9,902 nucleotides of DNA from Flavobacteriaceae bacterium. Lineage in GTDB: Bacteria > Bacteroidota > Bacteroidia > Flavobacteriales > Flavobacteriaceae. The stretch spans positions 1 through 9,902 of the forward strand of contig JAIEMH010000009.1 in NCBI GenBank assembly GCA_019752245.1, given 5' to 3'. Under the pieces are notes generated by a model, which was given only the letters and a program-made list of their open reading frames with translations, was not told the origin of the DNA and did not search any database. The translations under genes were made by a program, and so were the position numbers. Below, in pieces: positions 7,801 to 9,902 of this stretch (the stretch's first letter is position 1; each line of letters starts with the position of its first letter).

Positions 7801-9902
7801 TATGTTGGTGGAACTTATTCACAAACAGGCGGTACTATAAATTTACAAAATAATACAAGTTCAAGTGGAGCAACTTATGGCTTTATGCAAGTTAATGGTG
7901 ATTTTACATTAACTTCAGGAACATTTGAATTCGCAACAACTGGAGTGTCCTCTTTATCAACAAATTTTGGAGAACTTGATTTAAAAGGTAATTTTATTAG
8001 AAATGGTTCATCAAATACCTTGAAAGCAACAGGTAGTGGTTACAATGGCTCGATTTATTTTATTGGGACTTCTCCTCAAACTATTAATGTTACAACTACA
8101 ACACCTACAACTAACTTTATCGAGACAATTATAAATTCAGCTAGTAATGTGACTTTATTGTCAAATTACAAACAAAGTGCGGTGACAGTTAATTCTGGAG
8201 GAACTTTATTGTGTGGTACTAACCTAATTCAAGATGCTAATACAGCATGTACATTTACAAATAATGGTACTTTGGGTATTGGTTCAACTGCTGGTATAGT
8301 TTCTGGAACAACTTTATCAGGAAATATTCAAGGCACAGGAACACGTACTTTTGCGACTACAGGGAATTATATTTATAATGGTGTTGCGGCACAAGTAACA
8401 GGTTCTGGTTTACCAGCAACAGTAAATAATTTGACAATAAACAATAGTACAGGTGTTACACTTTCTCAAAGTGTTATTGCTACCAATATTTTAGATTTTC
8501 AAAATGGATTGTTAAACTCTCCTACTGCTACACCAATAACAATTAGTGCGTCAGGTAGTATTACAAATGCAACTGCGACAAAATATGTAAATGGTAAATT
8601 AAATAGACTTTATAGTGCCATTGGTAGTAAAACTTTTCCAATAGGAAAAGGAGGTAATTATCGTCCGGTAACATTCGAATATACTGCATTAACAGGAACA
8701 AGCACCGTATCTACTGAACAATTTGAAGCGGTATTAACACCGCTACCTGCGAATGCTAATACTAATAGCACTCGTTATTGGGATGTTTCTCAAACTGGCG
8801 GAAGTGCTTTTAATTATATAGTGACACTTGATCCAACTGGTGATACCACCACAGGAACCGTTGTACTATTTAAAAAAGAATCGGGTGCTACAACTTCTAA
8901 TGCAGCTACAACACCTAATTATACCAATACTACAGGATTTACCACTTTAACAGGCACAAATAGTTTTGCTTTGGGTAGTGATTGTACGCAAACAGCAGTT
9001 GCAGGTGCTAACCAAACTATATGTTTAGGAAGTACCGCTACACTTGCTGCGACTGCACCAACTTATGGCTCTGGTGCTTGGACTGTTACTGGACCAAGTA
9101 CATTGACAAGTCAATTTAGTAGCATTTCTAGTGCAACTGCAGTATTTACTCCAGCTGGAGGTGCAGGTGTTTATACTTTAACATGGACGGTTACCAATGG
9201 TAATTGTTCTAGCAATGCTAGTATAACTATCACTGTAAACCCAACGTCGGTTGCAGGAAACATTACAGGTGCAGGTTCAGTTTGTACAGGAACAAACAGT
9301 ACTACCTTAACTTTAAACGGAAGTACGGGAACAATACAATGGCAATCATCATCAGATAATTCAAATTTCTCTGATATCTCTGGAGAAATAGGGACTACCT
9401 ATACAGTAACTAATTTAGCAACTACTACTTATTATAGAGCTGTTGTAACTAGTGGTATTTGTACTTCGGCTACAACAACTAGTGTTACGGTTGCTGTTAA
9501 TCCAACTTCTGTTTCTGGATCAATTTCTGGTGGAGGTGTTTCGGTATGTGCAGGGACTAACAGTACTATTTTAACATTAACAGGTAATACAGGAACTATA
9601 CAATGGCAGTCTTCATCGGATAATGTTACTTTTAACACGATTTCTGGTCAAACAGGTTCAACTTATACAGCAACAAATATTAATGCTACTACTTACTACA
9701 GAGCATTAGTGACAAGTGGTGCTTGTGCATCGGCTACAACTACAAGTGAGGTTATTACTATTAAAATAAATGTGGCTATTACATCAATTTCTGCTAGTGC
9801 CAATCCTATTTGTGCTTCAGCAACAGCAACTTTAACTGCAAATGGTGTTGTTGGAACTAATGCCTTAGTTACATGGTGGACAGGTTCAGGAGGAACAGGT
9901 AC
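1744..9902 (+). CDS. Giant secreted beta-strand-repeat protein, probable T9SS cell-surface adhesin (3' end outside window)
   Basis: The frame starting at ATG 1744 has no stop to the right edge: 2719 codons and continuing. Residues 1-37 form a signal peptide. Residues 40-235 form a beta-rich N-terminal domain with more charged and aromatic residues than the rest (YAITFDATYMYFG, LTLYLDTDP, REVRIALSDLG); this resembles CBM9/DOMON-type sandwiches, weakly. Residues 240-1360 are Thr/Gly/Ala/Asn/Ser/Val-rich short strands, probably a stacked beta fold. FPIG-type modules lie at about 1360-1500 and 2280-2413. A WNGSISNDWATAANW motif with VPAALDNVTI is at 1509-1538, five ~55-residue repeats at 1596-1870, a PKD-like domain at 2414-2500, two Ig-like repeats at 2501-2679, and another Ig-like domain begins with ANPICASATATL and VTWWTGSGGTG. 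Large gliding or attachment proteins such as SprB have comparable size and layout, but no specific orthology is claimed. A C-terminal T9SS sorting domain is expected beyond 9902. Carbohydrate binding or a structural surface-fibre role are alternatives. Confidence 0.93.
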   Translation, partial: MNNFTQTDLNSSTNFFNKLISRTLLVIVLFIGSLSFAQSFRTPTFTGNLTDFNATERFVSVDATVTYAITFDATYMYFGAFRTIGTFNTADNLTLYLDTDPRNTLNSGNGTTAGRNFNNVTPVLPFNADYASVTEQSYTDPLQRFNGSWATAGVTPSTFTSTTCREVRIALSDLGNPASVYATFWMGYAGGIFANAPGTAVTASSTPTITGFFGSFPVYKAGITPVTFRTQDIISANGGGTAISNLSVTANTSANGDYGDVTITGAFAWTLNGNSSFTGALTVGSGSTNASKVDLASFGLYVGGRGVGGTAGVVSLNGSSGTVLQSSGTSTFNFLGAGSINGANTTKLMPSGMTMTLGGAVDFFASGTVPVNFGTGSALQINPNGSVITNAPLYGSGSTLIYNTGGTYGASTEWLPNITTGAGYPGKVTIQNNTAVNFGAATTFRQLSGLLTIGSGSSLTLSSAVGGDLRIAGGLTNNNTGSGVGINTNGRAVQSMGTGTYTKAGTDNLDFLIIGSANTLTLATGTNLNLTNTNASGALQFNAVGTLAMAGTNTVTLAAGTTVAGTTAGSITGSSPSTSILNLAGACTWNSGGVVTSSINVGIQVNAGLTITTAGRLSAGYLQINPGGFIGGTNPVVYPASGTLVYNHSSGTYGVQALEFPAASGPTNLIVNANGASTGISFATNNITARTLAGTLTINHDVDLSGSGPAALTALNVVANATALVKGSGNFTLSAAGSFTTANVGGINGTLTTSGTKTLPASGASFTFNNATASQVTGALLPASVAALTINNPTAATGTTISNNTLTISGTTTLTAGALVLPTGASNLVTFSGAISTPTSGGTITGSTTSNITTNATSPGIAGTGSGIVFTAGGQNLGNWTCTTVFGAATPTGLNSPLTINGTFSFPSASPDLFTTASGSITFVSGSTFTQNGTGGARILGSGTCTVNSGANMIIVSTTGLASSGANGAIQTNTRTFSGGANYTFNNISAVQTIGDALDAAGGTGKTGIITGNLTFNNNVGAGVTLNAGTTITVNSPGAVTLGSATSSGILTAPVNSIINGSGNVTFLGNGATSGSTLVTAHANGVNGTFAGTGTFSLTNGANNNTNFTFNGSVAQTTGSLMPTIVNNLTFSNTFSGALATPSVTLSSSVTVNGSTSATGTSPVGVVSIGAGNSLNINGAITTTANRFIGTATSNLNIGGSGAISAVGLFLSGGGALNNFTMNRTGVTATIGTPLTVSGTYSSTAGVIAMATNTLTLSGPIVFGAATLTATGPFVVNGTGTITGSLLGTATPIAFSGITMNRAGATLPLGMNVTVSNAVGLTLTAGNIALGTFNLTNTNTAGTLGVGSATSMVVATGTGKAYTSFPTGATAARTFPIGDGTNYSPVTLSFSANTVAGTVGAGVTATAHPQYANSGVQTDYLNRYWSFITTGLTTYTYTSTFGYVAGDIVGTETNIKLNRWNGASWVEDATSAAILNTLTSTTGLTDSNGLLNGNDFTGRKEITATSYVWNGSISNDWATAANWTPNGVPAALDNVTINVTGANTNCTVNSGSKTINNFTLNGTGAFAMLSGTSINVNGTVTYGGSATANLDCASTFNYSSTSSQTVAALNYGNLNLTGGVRVLASSGTIGICGAFTTGAGSFTNAGSTIDFNGTGSQTIPAFAYNNLTSSSTGARVLASSGSVAIAGTFVPSTNVYTTTGSTVDFNGTGTQTIPAFPNFNNLTISGARGSSIVTLATGTIGVGATFTASATAVTYSTTGNTFDYISTGSQTITGFNKYNNLSNSGNGARTLANTPNIVVDGVYSPTTNTVTVGTSTIDFSSASSQTIPATFYYNLTNSGNGTRTWASSGIIDINAAFSPTTAVNTITGSTLRYSSTAASTFTMGSFTTNVTNRQYNNLIMVGGASTIWQLGSGFNLGLTGDYSITGSGTFNICPNATANTMNIDGNFTVGTSAGKVNVTSSSGAGTLNVTGNFIQSGTGTITVSGGTGLGIANITGNFAISSGTINGNAATTTSKNAEVYVGGTYSQTGGTINLQNNTSSSGATYGFMQVNGDFTLTSGTFEFATTGVSSLSTNFGELDLKGNFIRNGSSNTLKATGSGYNGSIYFIGTSPQTINVTTTTPTTNFIETIINSASNVTLLSNYKQSAVTVNSGGTLLCGTNLIQDANTACTFTNNGTLGIGSTAGIVSGTTLSGNIQGTGTRTFATTGNYIYNGVAAQVTGSGLPATVNNLTINNSTGVTLSQSVIATNILDFQNGLLNSPTATPITISASGSITNATATKYVNGKLNRLYSAIGSKTFPIGKGGNYRPVTFEYTALTGTSTVSTEQFEAVLTPLPANANTNSTRYWDVSQTGGSAFNYIVTLDPTGDTTTGTVVLFKKESGATTSNAATTPNYTNTTGFTTLTGTNSFALGSDCTQTAVAGANQTICLGSTATLAATAPTYGSGAWTVTGPSTLTSQFSSISSATAVFTPAGGAGVYTLTWTVTNGNCSSNASITITVNPTSVAGNITGAGSVCTGTNSTTLTLNGSTGTIQWQSSSDNSNFSDISGEIGTTYTVTNLATTTYYRAVVTSGICTSATTTSVTVAVNPTSVSGSISGGGVSVCAGTNSTILTLTGNTGTIQWQSSSDNVTFNTISGQTGSTYTATNINATTYYRALVTSGACASATTTSEVITIKINVAITSISASANPICASATATLTANGVVGTNALVTWWTGSGGTG
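2923..3102 (+). repeat. Internal module 'STLIYNTGGTYG', copy A, in the giant protein
   Basis: This ~60-codon segment contains STLIYNTGGTYG, then EW and a GYPGKVTIQNN strand, and closes with RQLSGLLTI. It pairs with the segment at 3655-3840, which has GTLVYNHSSGTYG, NLIVNANG and ARTLAGTLTIN in the same order. These are diverged copies of one beta module often seen in Flavobacterium surface proteins. Confidence 0.6.
3655..3840 (+). repeat. Internal module 'GTLVYNHSSGTYG', copy B, in the giant protein
   Basis: This is the second copy of the module at 2923-3102, in the same frame and of nearly equal length (62 against 60 codons). It keeps the Y-x(5-7)-TL-(I/V)-YN...GTYG core, an E at the EW position, and the closing L-(S/A)-G-x-LTI. 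Divergence at DNA level is high, so the duplication is old or the copies were acquired separately. Confidence 0.55.
4039..4119 (+). repeat. Dispersed 'QVTGxxLPxxVxxLTINN' motif, copy 1
   Basis: FTFNNATASQVTGALLP, then LTINN, occupies 27 codons. It aligns with 5065-5142 and 8368-8445 as the same strand-turn-strand unit: aromatic-x-aromatic/I-x-N, then QVTG, LP, and a NNLTINN-like strand. Confidence 0.6.
5065..5142 (+). repeat. Dispersed 'QVTGxxLPxxVxxLTINN' motif, copy 2
   Basis: FTFNGSVAQTTGSLMP followed by TIVNNLTFSN covers 26 codons. It is the middle member of the three dispersed copies and has MP in place of LP. Confidence 0.6.
5821..6240 (+). other. FPIG/RYW beta module 1 of the giant protein
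   Basis: Residues about 1360-1499 contain RTFPIGDGTNYSPVTLSF (1373-1390), then an LNRYWSF segment (1421-1427) and a run of longer strands ending in NDFTGRKE. This region has more charged and aromatic residues than its surroundings, so it is probably a folded domain and not repeat. It corresponds to the module at 8581-8982 (KTFPIGKGGNYRPVTFEY and TRYWDV). Such modules typically cap stretches of strand repeats in Flavobacterium surface proteins; their ligand is unknown. Confidence 0.65.
6529..7353 (+). repeat. Five-unit ~55-residue tandem repeat in the giant protein
   Basis: Five consecutive units are seen at 6529-6687, 6688-6849, 6850-7026, 7027-7191 and 7192-7353, of 53, 54, 59, 55 and 54 codons. 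The unit opens (I/V/F)D(F/Y)NGTGSQTIPAF, continues with YNNLTxSGxGARxLASSG, a short I-x-I strand, G-x-F-x-P, and ends in a T-rich turn TTGST. Units 1 and 2 are closest: both have DFNGTG(S/T)QTIPAF. A decayed sixth unit may follow at 7354. The pattern predicts stacked, similar beta rungs. The core motif is a variant of the QVTG...NNLTINN motif elsewhere in the protein. Confidence 0.85.
8368..8445 (+). repeat. Dispersed 'QVTGxxLPxxVxxLTINN' motif, copy 3
   Basis: YIYNGVAAQVTGSGLP followed by ATVNNLTINN covers 26 codons and is the copy closest to the consensus. It leads into the second FPIG module, about 140 bases further on. Confidence 0.6.
8581..8982 (+). other. FPIG/RYW beta module 2 of the giant protein
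   Basis: Residues about 2280-2413 contain KYVNGKLNRLY, then KTFPIGKGGNYRPVTFEY (2296-2313), TRYWDV (2343-2348), and strands leading to TGTNSFALGS. The order of motifs matches module 1 at 5821-6240. It ends immediately before the Cys that opens the PKD-like domain. Confidence 0.7.
8983..9243 (+). other. PKD-like domain of the giant protein
   Basis: Residues 2414-2500 carry CTQTAVAGANQTICLGSTAT, a GSGAWTVTGP strand, ATAVFTPAG, and VYTLTWTVTNGNC, ending in ITITVNP. This is the usual order of a Bacteroidetes PKD-like (Ig-fold) domain. Cysteines at 2414, 2427 and 2488 are candidates for disulfides. Such domains commonly act as spacers in T9SS cargo. Confidence 0.75.
9244..9780 (+). repeat. Two tandem Ig-like repeats (~88 residues each) in the giant protein
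   Basis: Unit A (9244-9504) and unit B (9505-9780) share the order: TSV(A/S)G, a VC-x-GTNST strand, GTIQWQSSSDN, DISG/TISG, T-Y-T-(V/A)-TN, TTYYRA(V/L)VTSG, and a Cys before TSATTT/ASATTT. Each has two cysteines about 59 residues apart (2514 and 2573; 2602 and 2661), placed as an Ig disulfide would be. The DNA around tacaatggca is also nearly identical, so the duplication is more recent than the other repeats. A different Ig-like domain starts after 9780 and is cut by the window edge. Confidence 0.85.

Noticed and set aside
2514..9638. Eight antisense open frames of 64-267 codons inside the giant gene, including 3840-4643
   Set aside because: All lie in one antisense phase, whose stops require a T or C in the sense third position followed by TA, or T followed by CA. 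That needs Tyr, Gln or His codons in the sense gene, which are rare in this protein. The predicted peptides are Val/Pro/Ala/Lys-rich with no domain, and the sense frame has clear protein motifs throughout.
1..9902. CRISPR array, mobile element, tRNA/rRNA, or defence system
   Set aside because: The intergenic repeats have no spacers, no transposase or terminal inverted repeats are seen, no RNA gene is recognised, and the long repeats are translated protein repeats within one open frame.

Overview
The window looks like chromosome of a Bacteroidetes, most likely a Flavobacterium or close relative. The evidence is an A+T-rich sequence, a type IX secretion (T9SS) type A sorting domain at the end of the first gene, TAnnTTTG-like promoter elements, mostly A-rich leaders without Shine-Dalgarno sequences, and a very large Thr/Gly/Ala/Asn/Ser-rich surface protein of the beta-strand-repeat type. 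All recognised genes are on the + strand.

Layout. (1) Positions 1-417 are the 3' end of a gene for a secreted protein, entering from the left and ending in a T9SS sorting domain. A short palindrome and a strong intrinsic terminator with a 13-bp stem and GAAA loop follow it. (2) Positions 476-733 are intergenic. They hold two arrays of 11-bp tandem repeats with different unit sequences, a possible 19-codon micro-ORF made of the second array, and an exact TAnnTTTG match just upstream of the next gene. (3) Positions 734-1462 encode a 242-residue cytoplasmic-looking protein of a small uncharacterised Flavobacteriia family. (4) Positions 1463-1743 are A+T-rich intergenic DNA with a plausible promoter. 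(5) From 1744 to the right edge one frame is open without a single stop: 2719 codons and still running. It has a signal peptide, an N-terminal globular beta domain, over 1000 residues of beta-strand repeats, two copies of an 'FPIG...YRP/YSP...RYW' module, a five-unit ~55-residue tandem repeat, a PKD-like domain, two ~88-residue Ig-like repeats and the start of another Ig-like domain.

The first and third genes both look like T9SS cargo, that is, cell-surface or secreted proteins. The giant one is best read as an adhesin or surface-layer-like protein, although its C-terminal sorting domain lies beyond the window. The middle gene has no visible functional link to either. I see no tRNA, rRNA, CRISPR array, transposase or defence cassette. 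Everything from 1744 onward is one coding sequence, and the apparent antisense ORFs inside it are composition artefacts.
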